From: Alligator mississippiensis | Taxonomy: Eukaryota > Chordata > Crocodylia > Alligatoridae | Assembly: GCF_030867095.1 (NCBI RefSeq) | Contig: NC_081828.1 | Location: forward strand, 51,871,434-51,935,433 | DNA length: 64,000 nucleotides | Direction: 5' to 3' | Shown: piece after piece, positions 11,534 through 24,400 of the stretch | Layout of the letters: every line of letters begins with the position of its first letter | Position numbering within the stretch: position 1 is the first letter of the stretch | Made by a program: the position numbers and the translations under genes | Notes under the pieces: generated by a model | The model's database searches: none | What the model saw: only the letters and a program-made list of their open reading frames with translations | What the model was told of the DNA's origin: nothing

Positions 11534-13811
11534 CCATCTCTTGCATGAATGCAGTTCATACATGGAGGTAGAGTAGCCTTGACAGTCACATGTGCTTCAT
11601 GTCTGGCAGTCTCTCTTGTTGCTGAAATGCTAATTGCTTCTAATTGTTGCTAAGTGAGTCCTGTTCTTCTAGCACAGCAAGTCATTCCAGATACCTAAAT
11701 GGGTGGCCCTGAACTGGTCATAGGTTTCCTGGGACTTGAACCAATAAACAAAGTCATAAAGAAAGATGAGCATTATTAATAATGATGGTTCCTAGGAAAC
11801 CAAGGTACCCAAAACACAGGCTGTTAAAGGCCGTGTTGTTAACTTGGTTTGTGCTGTTTGTAAGTAATAGAAGGTGTGATTTTTACAGTGCCCAAAAATG
11901 TGCAAGATACTTTACAGATGCTTCCTGCTCTAGTGAGTTTTCAGTCTCCATGTTATTCATGTCACAATGAGGGAGAGGGTTGTCAGTATTGGGAGGGTGG
12001 GGGGCTGGGGCAGGCAAAGGAGGACAAAATAACACAAATAAGGGCTTGTATTGATTATACATAGGCATATGTATCCTGATGATTGTGCTATGTTTTTTAA
12101 TATTGTTGTATATAAAACAGATGCAGAATCTGGCTTTCCAGTGCACAAGACTGAAAAGATGGTATGTGTGGCAAATGTCACGTATGTGGTAGCAGATGCA
12201 AACCTTACAGGTATTGTTTCAGCAACATGGTTATGACACAAAGGAATAAGGCAAGGATTTCCAATACATTTCTCTGCTGATGGAAATTGGTGCAACTCCA
12301 CTGCAGTTTACATGATACATGAAATGTTTACATGAGAGATTTACTGCAGAGCTACCTAAATAACTCCACAGCAGTGTCTCAGCGTCTACACGTGCAGCCC
12401 TCTTTAGCTGCAGTAAACTAATAAATACTGCCAATAGCACTGTAAACACAAGTACTATCCTACAGCAGCATCATTTAGCATGCAGCAATGCACGTGTAGA
12501 TGCAGACAGGGCTGGCTGGAGCACGAATGTGCTTCAGTGTGGGGGCTGCCATTTGCCTGGCCCTACATAGAACACCCTTGTGCCCCAGCCAGCCCCTGTG
12601 CAGCATGCTGAGCAGGTTGGAGCAGCCCCACACTGGCAGGCTATCCCCTCAGGCCCTCTGCCAGCCAGGGCAGTTCAATGTACTGCATTCCCAGGCACAC
12701 GTGTAAACACAGCGCCCAGGAGCAATAAACTCCAGTGCAAACAGCACTGGAGTTTATTGTTCCTCATTAAGAGTATATGTAGATGCGCCCAGTGAGTTTG
12801 GTCCTTAGTTCCTCTGTGGCAGTGATGAACTCTATCACAAGATAAATAAGCATAGGAGAGTGGTTGGTTTTGTAAGGGCTAGCTGGCTGGCTCTTGGACA
12901 GGATCTATGTTTGGATGAATCTCCTGATCAGAACCCAGATACAGCACTAACATGAGAAAATAGAAAGTGAGTACTGTTCTGAAAAAGCCTAGGGCTTCAC
13001 CTGTATTTCTATAACCTAGTTTTTCTTCAGTGCTTATAAAGCCCTGAGGAAAATAACACTGTCCTAGTAATAACTATGTATGATTTTGAAGGATTTATTT
13101 TATCTTTTTTTAACCTAGTCAGTCATTCTTTCAATGCTCTGTCATATGTGTTGCTAGTTCCTGTTAAGGGGTCTATGAAATGTGATTTAGTATTTAAAAT
13201 TAATTTACTTCTGGGTTTCTAATACAGAATTACATTCTGCTTTGTCATGTTTTTCAGATTCCTCTCATTTTATAGCTGTTATACCTACTTGTCCTCAAGT
13301 TCCTAATGCTCCTTACTAAATGGGTACACCCTTGCTCTAATCATTGATTATTATTTACATCAGAAATGAGGAAACCTGGTGCTAAGGTGGCAAAACTAGG
13401 GTGGTAAGAGAATTTAAAAGCAACGTAACCTGCTTGAATCAGCAGCACTGCCAAACTTTGTGACTTTCCCCTACATCTGAAAATACTTGGTGATTTACTT
13501 AAAGCCCCCAGGCTCCTACACTCATGTCATCAGGGCAGATACAAGGGAGATGCACTTGTACCCGCTTTGATTCTTGCTCCGCCTAAAATTTAACACCAAC
13601 TGGCTGGCAGTGGCAGGAGCATTTCTAGTAGAGTCAATTGACTTCACATCTCATTATCTACCTGAACCCTTCTAAACTCCTTATTCCCCAGGTGTTAACA
13701 ACCCTCTCTTCTTTTTAATGATTTTGATGGTACACCAAAATCATTTCCCTTTGTTCTGCAGTCTGTTAGGAGCTTCACTACCAGGCGCAGCTATTTCACA
13801 GCCCTGCAGAT
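11534..13811. other. Intergenic, no gene recognised
   Basis: No supported gene. The only structure noted is the inverted-repeat element around 12379-12790. Confidence 0.5.
12379..12790. repeat. Probable MITE with internal perfect hairpin
   Basis: The left side carries GTCTACACGTGCAG and the right side GTGTAGATGC / ATGTAGATGC words in opposite orientation. Between them lies a perfect 16-bp stem with a 5-base loop (arms 12723-12738 and 12744-12759). The outer boundaries are approximate. Confidence 0.45.
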
Positions 13812-14335
13812 TGTTTTTCATAAAATCATATGCGACATCAGGCTGCAAGAACCCTCCAGAGGTCATCTCATTCAACCCCCTGCTTGAGGTAGGATCACCC
13901 CTACCCAAACCATAATCTAAACTCTAAGACTGTCAACCCTGACACAACACAGACCTAACACCCTAACCTGCCACAGTAACCAATGTCCTGCTTCTATGAA
14001 ATGTTGTCGATATATACTTGAGATCCCAGGAAGAGGGCCATGCCACCTGCTACAGAGGAAGACAACCCGCCCCCGCAGTTTGCACCAATCTGACCATGAG
14101 ATAAAATTCCTTCCAGACTCCAAATATGGCAATTGGTCTGACCCTGAGCAGAGGGACAAGACCCTCTTGCCAGGAACTGCCAGCTTTGATCCTAGCAGGA
14201 GCACTGGCACAACACAGCCAAAGATCCCAGACCCAATGCCTCTGAGGGAGGCTTAAAAACACCCTGACAAGCATAGCAGAAAGCAGGGAAGGAGGACAGC
14301 CAGCAAAGCACAAAGGCCTGGGAAATCCCCATTGT
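13812..14335 (-). mobile_element. CR1 LINE 3' region, old copy
   Basis: The left edge (AAATCATATGCGACATCAGG, then CCTCCAGAGGTCATCTCATTC and AACCCCCTGC) is the reverse complement of the usual sauropsid CR1 3' end. The remainder, including AAATATGGCAATTGGTCTGA followed by CCCTGAGCAG, resembles the long CR1 3' UTR type. Many substitutions indicate an old insertion. The right boundary is uncertain. Confidence 0.6.
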
Positions 14336-14361
14336 AAAACACGGGCACAGCTATGCTAGAT

Positions 14362-14667
14362 CAGTGGTCCTCAGCATTTTTTGTACCAGGACCCATTTGT
14401 AAAGATCGCTGGCCAGTCCTGACCTAGTAAATAGTTTAAGTAGGAAACAGCCCCCTGGCTCTGCTGCTGCCCCACTCTGGGCCGCTGCCCCCAGCTCCCC
14501 GGTGTGTGTGTGGGGGGGGGGGGCAGGAACTCTGCCAGCCTAGGAGGGGACACCCACCGTTTCCCATGCACTCCGCCTTCTAAGGAGGATTCATTTTTAA
14601 AGTTTGTCCGTGACCCTTTCATATATTCTCGTGCCCTACGTTTGGGTCACAAGGTTGAGAAACGCTG
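14362..14667. mobile_element. hAT-type MITE just upstream of QSOX1 promoter
   Basis: The left end is CAGTGGTCCTCAGC and the right end is GGTTGAGAAACGCTG, giving inverted hAT-like termini. The flanks TGCTAGAT (14354-14361) and CGCTAGAT (14668-14675) match at 7 of 8 bases, a good 8-bp target duplication. The interior contains a (TG)n tract followed by a run of about 14 G at 14510-14523. The element ends about 475 bases before the QSOX1 start codon, so it borders or enters the CpG island. Confidence 0.85.
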
Positions 14668-15420
14668 CGCTAGATCATCCCCCGCCAGAGGCTGCCCAGG
14701 CCCTGCTTGCACAGCTCCGGCGAGGGCCGGCCCCCTCTGAACTCGCTGCAGTGAAGCTGTATTTGTGCTTAGCTTCCACCTTAACCAGCCCCATCCAGCC
14801 CTAGCCCCTGGCCCATGAGTAAAGCTCCCCGTTGAATCTGAACGGGACAAAACTGCTGTGCGATGCGGCCCCCCGAGGTCGTCTTTCCTCCGCTCCGAGG
14901 GAGCTGCCTGGCCCCGGCTGCGGGGGGCTCGCGGGGCGCCCCGTGCAAAGGCCTGTGGGGCTGCGCCCGTGCGAGCTCCCGGGGGCGCTGGAGCAGCGCC
15001 CGGCTCGGCTGGCCCCGCCTCAGCGGCAGCCCGGGAGGGCGGGCCGGGCCGGGCCGGCCGCTCCCCCCGCGGCTCCTCCCCGCCGGCCGGGCCCGGAGCG
15101 AGCGGCACTCGGCGGGCAGGCAGGCAGGCGGGCGGCGCGGAGCATGGCGCGGGTCCTGCTGCTGGCGCTGGTGCTGGCGGTCGCCCTGCCCGGGGCGCGG
15201 CCCCAGCCCGAGGCCGGCCTGTACTCGGCGGCGGACCCGGTGGTGCTGCTGCGGGCCGAGACGCTGGTGCGCAGCGTGCTCAACTCCAGCAGCGCCTGGG
15301 CCGTGGAGTTCTACGCCTCCTGGTGCGGGCACTGCGTCCACTTCGCCCCCACGTGGCGGGCGCTGGCCGCAGACATCCTGGGTGAGTGCTCGGCCCCGGC
15401 CCCGGCCCCGGCCCCAGCGC
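14640..15420 (+). promoter_or_regulatory. QSOX1: QSOX1 CpG island and TATA-less promoter
   Basis: Base composition shifts sharply to very GC- and CpG-rich sequence around exon 1, with GGGCGG-type boxes near 15040-15050 and 15125-15135 and repeated GGGCCGG words. No TATA or CCAAT box is evident at a sensible distance. This is the usual architecture of a broadly expressed vertebrate gene. The transcription start is inferred to lie between about 14950 and 15110. The exact site and the limits of the 5' UTR cannot be read from sequence. Confidence 0.75.
15144..15381 (+). CDS. QSOX1: QSOX1 exon 1: signal peptide and CGHC thioredoxin site
   Basis: Encodes residues 1-79 plus one base. The ATG at 15144 has A at -3 and G at +4 (strong Kozak). 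It is followed by a Leu/Val/Ala-rich signal peptide ending near GARPQ, then [11 protein letters not shown] and [13 protein letters not shown], the catalytic thioredoxin motif. The frame is open further upstream only because the CpG island lacks stops; nothing upstream looks like QSOX. Donor is G|GTGAGT. Confidence 0.96.
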
Positions 15421-18400
15421 CCGGGTCTGGTCTCTCCTCCCTGCCTGCCCTGTCACTTGTCAGCCGCCCGTGCTGTCCAGCTGCGCTTCTCTCCTCTTGC
15501 CGACTTCTCAGCTGTTTGCCTCCTCCCTTCATCGCTCCCCAGTTCCTTTCTGGCTCTTCCTCCTCTTGCCCCTCTGGCATCGTCCTGCTTCTCCGACATC
15601 CCTCTTCCCTTCCCATGAGTGAGCCCCCTGAGTTCATGTGCATTGCTCTACAAGCCCTTGGCAAGCCACGCAGCGGGGTCTGCCTCTTGCCACACAGATC
15701 CCTTGCACGGCTCTGGCGTGTGCCAGCCACGCTCTCCAGTGTTGCTTCAAGGTCCATAGCTGAGGAGTTTGTCAACAACTTCCTGTTAAGTTCCTCTCAC
15801 AAGCAGCAGGCTAATAAGGCCTCTTCCTGCTTACATCTCCAGGTTGTAGCTGTTTCACTTTCTATAAGAACAGGTTTCTCTTTGAAACTGGTTAACGCTA
15901 GCCTGCTCCCTCTCTTCTTACTGGGCCCAAAGTTTCCACAGTTGTGAGTCAGTTATTAGTGAGGGCAGGACGCTGAGCAGCTCTGACACCTGTACCCAGG
16001 CAAAAGGGACCAGGTGGGGGTGTGAACTGGCAGATCTCTGAGGAAAGTACCAGCCACTCACCCTGGACAGTGGGCTCAAGTGCTGGAAGGTCAGGGCTAG
16101 AGCTTCCTTTGTTAATCAGGGCTGGGCATGTCTCCTGTGGCAAAGGCAGGACAGCTCCCATCACCATGGATGGCTCCTTGAGTGCCTGGCTGGTGAATTG
16201 GGGCTTTATCCCTTGGTCTGTCTCTAGTGCTGATATTTGTGCTGCACTTGTAGGGCAGTACCCATGTCAGTGATGGGTGCAGGTTGAGCACTTCCTCCCA
16301 AGGGATTCCCCAAGTTGTTGGGTTTTTTTATAGCCTAGGTAATTGATTGCTGAATTGTAGGTACCTGATGCTAAACTGTAGCTGCCTCTGAGGTGGTATG
16401 TGGTAGCCGTTCAGAAATGCACAGCGATGCTTCAGCAGCTTAAGGCAGGAAGCGAAGAATAACGATTCCAGTTGAAAAATACAAATAGAATTGTAGGTAT
16501 TCTGGCCTAGTTCCAACCTATGTTAACACCTCTGTTTGGTTTTCCAAAAATGTCATGAGCTCACACAACCAGTTTTGTGTCTCACCTGAGAAGCAGCAGG
16601 ATTTTGCAGCCAAGCAGGGTGCTGGGGCATTGTTGGGTCAGCACTAACTTGGAAAGAAACTTGTCAGTGATTTAGCCAGGTACATGACACCCTCCTGCAC
16701 ATTTTGTATTGAGGTACCTCTAAGGAAATGTCTGGCTGGTGTGGCTTTGCAAAGAGCTTGATTTATAGTTGTATCTTCAATGGGCTTATCTGGTACTCCA
16801 TCTTCACCTCCCCCCCACCTTGTACAGGCAAGTAAATATAAGTATCCCTGTTACACGGATCAAAAAACTGAAGTAGAGTAACTGCAGGAGTTGCTCAGGT
16901 TTGCCCCTGTGCGTGAACTAGTGCCAGAGCTGTCGTTAAACTCCCATGCTTTTCCTCAAGCCGCTGGGATGCACTACCTCCAGTGTGACAGTATTACAAC
17001 GTAAAGGAGGTATGAGTGTAAATGATGGAGTTGCTGCTTCATGCTGGTAGGGGTGTTCTGATGTAGCCTGATTTTAGAAAGCTGATAGAGTAGTTGGTGT
17101 GACTATGTGATGGTCAGAGGTAAGAAGGGGTCTGCTGTGATCCTTCATCATCACCCTTATCTAGAGTGAAGGCCTCTTCAGCTCCTTTACTCATTGTCCT
17201 GAAGGGTCTGGGGAAAGCCAGCCATAACAGACTAGGAATAGGGTGGCCAAGATCAGCCTGACAATTTAATGACACTTCACCTTCTTTCCCAAACTGGAGC
17301 TCCCAAGCTGCTTCATAAGCAGGAATGGATTTTGCCTCCCAGCCCTCCCACAACAGAGGAAAGCATTATGGAGAACCTGCTGGAGGCACTATGCAACTTG
17401 CTCAGCTGTCGTCCCAAATTGCGGTGGTCCCCTGACCTGTGGATTCCTATCTCTGTGCCTACAACACAAACACAGTGAGGTTACTGTCGGCTGGAAGAAG
17501 AGGACAGTCAGGCAGAGAGCTAAAGCTGTCCTGTCCAGGCCTGTTGCTAGATAGTAAGCTCAGCTGGCTCATGAGCTGCAGGGCTTGTCTTTGCTTTGGG
17601 TCTTGGTGCAGCATTTTGCACCAGGTGATTTTGTCTCAGGGGCTGAATGTCCAGTGTGTGTAGCCCTTTGGAACATTTTTTCAGGAGTTCCTCATTATGC
17701 TGTAATTACCTTCAACTTCTGAACCCCCATAGGCTGCTGCAGCATGCTCAAGAAACAGAAGACACTCCTGTTGTGACATGCAACAGGCTAGGGCCCACAG
17801 GCCATGTAGGGAGTTTTGGGGAGCTGTCATAGGCTGGGTCAGCACCCCTGCTCCTCCTCCCTTCTGCAACAAGTGACCAATCCTCCCTATGTGGGATGGG
17901 ACTGTGGGTGGGCAGGGAGCTGGCATGGGTGCAGGTGGACAGCAGCTTTAGCAGCGCCACCTCCAGGCTGCCTTTCTGCCCCAGGGAGGGGCTGGAGCTG
18001 CTGCCTGGCTTAGGCATGGCCGCTCGGGTGTGGAGACAGCCGGGGCCAAATTAACCTTTTAGTGGGTCTTAGGCAAACAAATCTCTGGCCATTGCTGCAG
18101 CTGCTACCATCAGGGCGGGCTAAGATGGGGCAACTGCCACCAGCAGGGCAGTGGCAGCAGCAGGGCAGTGGCAGCAGCAGCGGGGAGAAGCTGCAGGGGA
18201 CCCTCAGCACCCACTCTGGGTAACTGTAACGAGAAGGCCCTGGCAGTGACAAGGGGGAGGCAGCCACACCGGCACCTGCTGCCAGATCCTACTTTTTCCT
18301 CACGTCCAACAGCAGCTTCTGCCTGGCTGCTGCCGCTGCCACTGCTCATTGTGGCTGGGGCAGGTGGGTCCGGAGCGGGTGCTGCAGGGACCCCAAACCC

Positions 18401-21400
18401 CTGTGCAGGGCAAGCTGAGGCTGTGTGCTCAGCCTGCCTGTGCAGATCCCAGCCTGTCTCCATGGGGGATGGGGCCAGCGGTGGCAGCAGCTAGAAGGGC
18501 TTCTGGGAAATGGAGTGTGGCTATAGAGCCACCACAGCCCTGCTGTGAGTCCAGAAGCAGTGGGATGTGTCATGGGCTGGATGGTGCCTGGGCCAGGAGG
18601 GTCTGAAGGGCCCGCTGTGGGCCAAAGTCCTTCCAACGGGCCAGATCTGGCTCGTGGGCCATATTTTGCCCACCCTCAGGCTAGGACTTAATCAATCCAT
18701 GTAGCCATCTGGGGGACAGTGATCACCTAATAATAGAATTCACCATAAGATGTCGAGTGGGTAAGGTAACTAGTAGGGTGAAAGTGCTAGACTTTAGGAA
18801 AGCTGATCTCAATGAACTCAGGCGATTAGTCAAGGATGCACTGCAGAGTAGGAGTTTTGAAGTGATGGGAGCCCAAGAAGGGTGGCTGTGCCTTAAGGAA
18901 ATGATCCTTCGGGCACAAAGTGAGACGATCCCCGTGCGAGGTAAAAGAGGAAAAGGGGCCAGGAGGCTTCCCTGGCTGACCAGAGAAATCCAGGGCAGCC
19001 TAAGGGCCAAAAGGGGAGCACATAAAAAGTGGAAACAGGGAGAGATCACCAAAGACGAATATACTTCCTCTGCTCGTGCTTGTAGGGAGGCAGTTAGGCG
19101 GGCCAAAGCTACCATGGAGCTGAGGATGGCATCCCAAGTAAAAGACAACAAGAAATTGTTTTTTAGATATATAGGGAGTAAAAGGAAGGCCCAGGGAGGA
19201 ATAGGACCCCTGCTAAATGGGCAGAAGCAATTGGTGACAGACAGAGGGGACAAGGCTGAACTCCTCAATGAGTTCTTTGCCTCAGTGTTCCTAAGCGAGG
19301 GGCATGACAAGTCTCTCACTGGGGTTGTAGAGAGGCAGCAGCAAGGCGCCAGACTTCCATGCGTAGACCCTGAGATGGTGCAGAGTCACTTGGAAGAACT
19401 GGATGCCTTTAAGTCGGCAGGCCCGGGTGAGCTCCATCCGAGGGTGCTGAAGGCACTGGCCGACATCATTTCAGAGCCACTGGCGGGAATATTTGAAAGC
19501 TCGTGGTGCACGGGCCAAATCCCGGAAGACTGGAAAAGGGCCAATGTGGTCCCCATTTTCAAGAAGGGGAGGAAGGAGGACCCGGGCAACTATAGGCCGG
19601 TCAGTCTCACCTCCATCCTTGGCAAAGTCTTTGAAAAAATTATCAAGGCTCACATTTGTGAGAGCCCAGCAGGACAAATTATGCTGAGAGGAAATCAGCA
19701 CGGGTTCGTGGCAGGCAGATCGTGCCTGACCAATCTAGTCTCTTTTTATAACCAGGTTACGAAACGCCTGGACACAGGAGGAGGGGTGGATGTCGTATAC
19801 TTAGACTTCAGGAAGGCCTTCGATACGGTATCCCACCCCATACTGGTGAACAAGTTAAGAGGCTGTGACTTGGATGACTGCACAGTCCGGTGGGTGGCGA
19901 ATTGGCTAGAGGGTTGCACCCAGAGAGTCGTGGTAGATGGGTCGGTTTCGACCTGGAAGGGTGTGGGCAGTGGGGTCCTGCAGGGCTCGGTCCTTGGACC
20001 AATACTCTTTAATGTCTTCATCAGTGACTTGGACGAGGGAGTGAAATGCACTCTGTCCAAGTTTGCAGACGACACAAAGCTATGGGGAGAAGTGGACACG
20101 CCAGAGGGCAGGGAACAGCTGCAAGCGGACCTGGACAGGTTGGACAAGTGGGCAGAAAACAACAGGATGCAGTTCAACAAGGAGAAATGCAAAGTGCTGC
20201 ACCTAGGGAGGAAAAATGTCCGGCACACCTACAGCCTAGGAAATGACCTGCTGGGTGGCACGGAAGTGGAAAGGGATCTTGGAGTCCTAATGGACTCCAA
20301 GATGAACATGAGTCGGCAGTGTGACGAAGCCATCAGAAAAGCCAATGGCACTTCATTGTGCATCAGCAGATGCATGACGAATAGGTCCAAGGAGGTGATA
20401 CTTCCCCTCTATCGGGCACTGGTCAGACCGCAGTTGGAGTACTGCGTGCAGTTCTGGGCGCCACACTTCAAGAAGGATGCGGATAACCTGGAGAGGGTCC
20501 AGAGAAGGGCCACACATATGGTTAAGGGCCTGCAGACCAAGCCCTGCGAGGAGAGACTAGAGAAACTGGACCTTTTCAGCCTCTGCAAGAGAAGGTTGAG
20601 AAGCGACCTTGTGGCTGCCTATAAGTTCATCACGGGGGCACAGAAGGGAATTGGTGAGTATTTATTCACCAAGGCGCCCCCGCGGGTTACAAGAAACAAT
20701 GGCCACAAGCTAGCACAGAGCAGATTTAGACTGGACATTAGGAAGAACTTCTTCACAGTTCGAGTGGCCAAGGTCTGGAACGGGCTCCCAAGGGAGGTGG
20801 TGCTCTCCCCTACCCTGGGGGTCTTCAAGAGGAGGTTAGATGAGTATCTAGCTGGGGTCATCTAGACCCAGCACTCTTTCCTGCTTATGCAGGGGGTCGG
20901 ACTCGATGATCTGTTGAGGTCCCTTCCGACCCCTATCATCTATGAATCTATGAAACACTCATGGTCATGAGCCCCATTGGGCACAAAGGCTGTGCAGGCA
21001 AACCCGGCTGCTCAAGTGCTGGAGCAGTAGCAGAAGGGGGCCTGTCAGTACGTGCTTCTTCCAAGTGCAGAGTGGGGTGGGTGGCGTTGCTGACTGCAGT
21101 TGCCTAGGCACTTGTCCTGGAAATATTCTTGGCTATGACGTGATTGATTGGCACTGGTGACCTGTGGGTGGCAGGGAGAGGCTGCAAGATGATGGGTGCT
21201 GCAGTATGCATTTTGCCTTGTGTTGGCCTTAAAGCCTGGGTTTGATAATGTGCCATTAACTTGGCAGGAGGAGGAAACACACCCTTCCACCCTGTCCTTG
21301 GGGTGAAGAGGGACCTGTCCCTTTTAACAACACCTTTGTGCATCTGATGAAATGAGCTTTTGCTCACAACAGATTACGCATCTCTGATCCAATTAATCTA

Positions 21401-24400
21401 TAATGTACATCTCTATTCTGCCTTTTGTTATAGTGATTCTCCCTTTATAACTGCCTAGCACAGAGAGGTGAGTGCTGTGAGCACTGGGCACAACTCTCTG
21501 GCTATCTGAGAGCTCCGTCAGGGAGAGTTCAGAGCTTGGGTGCATTGATGCTACCTGAGAAAGACAGTGAAGGCAGGTCTTGACCCCTCTCAGCTTCTCT
21601 TGTATGACAGCACAGACAGGATTTGCTTGTTACTGCCATTTGTTCTCCCTCTTTCCATTCTGGCTTGAGAATCTATGTTTAACACAAGGCATTAGACAGA
21701 ATTTGGTCTCCACTTTGCTGAAGGCTCTAGAAGCCCGTAAATTGAACTGTTGGAAAAGCTCCATGACAAGGCAAATGCTGATTTTTTTAATTATTTTTTT
21801 TAAAGGGAAACCTTCTGGTGCAGTGAGGAGTGTAGCCTGCCTGGTCTGTGGAGTTCTTGGTGCAAAAACGTGATGCTTAGTGGAGAGTTCATGCCCACCC
21901 AGCACCCTTCCACAATGGGCCAGGGGGATTAATCCTCACCTTGTTGCAGGACTCTTGAGTTGATATCCTGCTGAAGGGGCTGACAGGAGGGTGCAGACCC
22001 TTTGAGGAAATTATGACTTACTCCCCTCTGAGCCTGTTGAGTAGGGGGCGATGACGCCAGGAACTAATCAATAGAGAGAGGAAGGCAGCTAGAGCTCTGT
22101 GGGAAGCATAAAGTTGAGGCTTAGTGGGGATTGAGAGGGGTTTTCATGGAGGAATCAATTGGCTTTGTTTTGGTGAGACAGCTTTGGAGAAAGCGGAGAG
22201 CCTAGCAGAGATATTTGCTCGTTGACCTTCATAAGTCAGAGGGCTGGAGCATCTAAAGCTATGGAGAAGCAGGAGGAGAGATGACTTATTGACTTCCCCA
22301 TGCTGAGGAGCCAGAGCCACAAGGCTGGAGAAGGGTGGGGCAGGAGAGCAGAGGAAGGGTCACCTACTGGCTTTTCCTAGGCCAGAGGGCTGAGAGTCAG
22401 GGGCAGTGGAAGGGCTTATTTACAGACTCCTCAAAGCTGAAGCCATATAGCCATGAAGGACAGTGAAGAGGCACCTCCCTGGAGAAAGGCCTGGGTGATC
22501 CTGCTAGGGGGAGCAAGGAGGGGCTCGGGCTAGTTGACACCAGTGACCCAAAGAAATGCTTTAGGAGTGGCAGGAGGTGCTAGCAGTGGGATGTGTCTAC
22601 ATGGATGTGTTTGGGAGCTCTCAGGGTTGCACAGAAGGCTGGGGGGAAAAGAGAGGCATGCAGCCTACCTTTCAATGATGCCTTAGAAAATTCCTGCTGT
22701 ACTTATGTGGGAGAAGAGCTTTGCTGTCTCATAATCCCTGTGTTATGAAGACACTTGGCACCAGGTCACAATCAGTGAACGTTGCTCAGGGCTATTGCTA
22801 GCTGCTGGGAAGGAAGAAGCTGGAGTCCCCATTGTGGACAACTGTAGAACAGCCTGTCCCTAGGGGAAGTTGATTTCCAGCCCTGCTGGGCACTGGTTGG
22901 TATGTGCACTTAAGCGTAAGGGTTTATAGCCCTTGTAATTTCTTCCTGTCTAGTGCAAGTGGAAGTTCTTGTCCATATAAATGTCCCTTCCTCTCCTGAA
23001 TCCTACTAAACTCTTGGCCTCTACAGGTTAATGGTGTTGTATTTTACTGTTCAATGCCATCCTTTGATCAGTTGTAAATTGCTGCCTGACAGTTGCACTA
23101 ATTGCCCCATGTTCTTGGGTCAGCTGGAAAGGGGCCCCTGCTCTGTCTGTCTTCTACTGTTTTATATTACATCTCTCTTGTGTACTATCTAATATGTCTC
23201 CTCTCAACACTGCCAGTATTTTCAATCTCTGCTTGCTTAAAAGTCTTGCCATCTCTCTTGCCATGAGTGCTGGTCAGCATGCGAGTGTGCTGGCAAGTCT
23301 GTATCCCAGGAGGGGCCCAGGAGGACGTTCTGGAGGTTATAACTGAGATGCATTGGCAAAACTGGGACAGAAGCCCAGCACTGGAATAACCGGAATAGCA
23401 GGGCTGCTGGAGGTCAGGGTGGAGTGGCCTTGGCAGAGCTGTCTGAGAGCTCCAGACTGAAATAGCAGGAGGATGTCGCAAGTCAGGACTGTGCAGTGTC
23501 AAGGCAGCTTGCGCAGCACTGGTTTGCATGGAGCCTGACTCCAGCTGGCATTGCTTTTTCTTTTGTGTGCTTTAAAAAAAGCATGCACAAAACTCTTTAA
23601 CATAATGTGAACTGAGCCTTTTGGCTCAGTTTGAGCCACTGGAAGTAGGGGCCTGGATTCAGCCCGCTGTGCAAGCCCTGTGCTTTTAACTAAATCCTCC
23701 CAAAGGTGATCCCAATGAGAAGTAGGAAAACACTTCTCCCTGCCCCCCCGGCCCCACCTGCCAGGGCTGAGTCAATCTGAAACCTAACCGTGGGCCAGCT
23801 TTCAGTACCAGTGCAGCACGTCATACTGGCATAGTTGTTAGGGTTGGAAGGGACCTCAATAGATCATCAAATCCAATCCCTGGCCCTGGGTGGAAAAGAA
23901 CGCTGGGGTCATATGACCCCAGCCATGTGTTTGTCCAGTCTCCTCTTAAAGACCCCCAAGGTAGGGGAGAGCACCACCTCCCTTGGAAGCCCATTCCAGA
24001 TTCTGGCAACCCTTACCTTAAAGAAGTTCTTCCTGATGTCCAACCTAAATTTTCTCTCTGTCAGTTTGTAGCTGTTGTTCCTTGTTATTCCAAGGGGTGC
24101 CCTGGTAAACAAAGCATCTCCAATTTCTTGCTGCTCCCCTCCCCTCCGATTCATTTGTAAATGGCCACTAGATTCCCTCTCACCCTTCTCTTGCAGAGGC
24201 TGAAGAGATCCAGGTCTCTCAGTCTCTCCTTGTAGGGTCTTACCTGCAGGCCCCTAACCATATGAGCAGCTCCTCTGGACCCTCTCAAGGTTATCCACAT
24301 CCCTCTTGAAGTGCGGCACCCAGAACTGGATGCAGTACTCCAACTGCAGCCTGACCAGTGCTGCATAGAGGGGAAGTATCACCTCACTGGACCTGTTCAT

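Noticed and set aside
14832..15143. In-frame upstream extension of the QSOX1 reading frame
   Set aside because: The frame is open upstream, but the peptide is low-complexity and precedes a proper signal peptide. The ATG at 15144 has the strong Kozak context.
14647..15618. Long ORFs on both strands around QSOX1 exon 1 (153-251 codons)
   Set aside because: They overlap one another in a CpG island where stop codons are rare, have Arg/Pro/Gly/Ala-only composition, and match no family. Only the frame beginning at 15144 encodes QSOX1.
18723..19319. 198-codon minus-strand ORF
   Set aside because: Antisense shadow of the intact CR1 polymerase.
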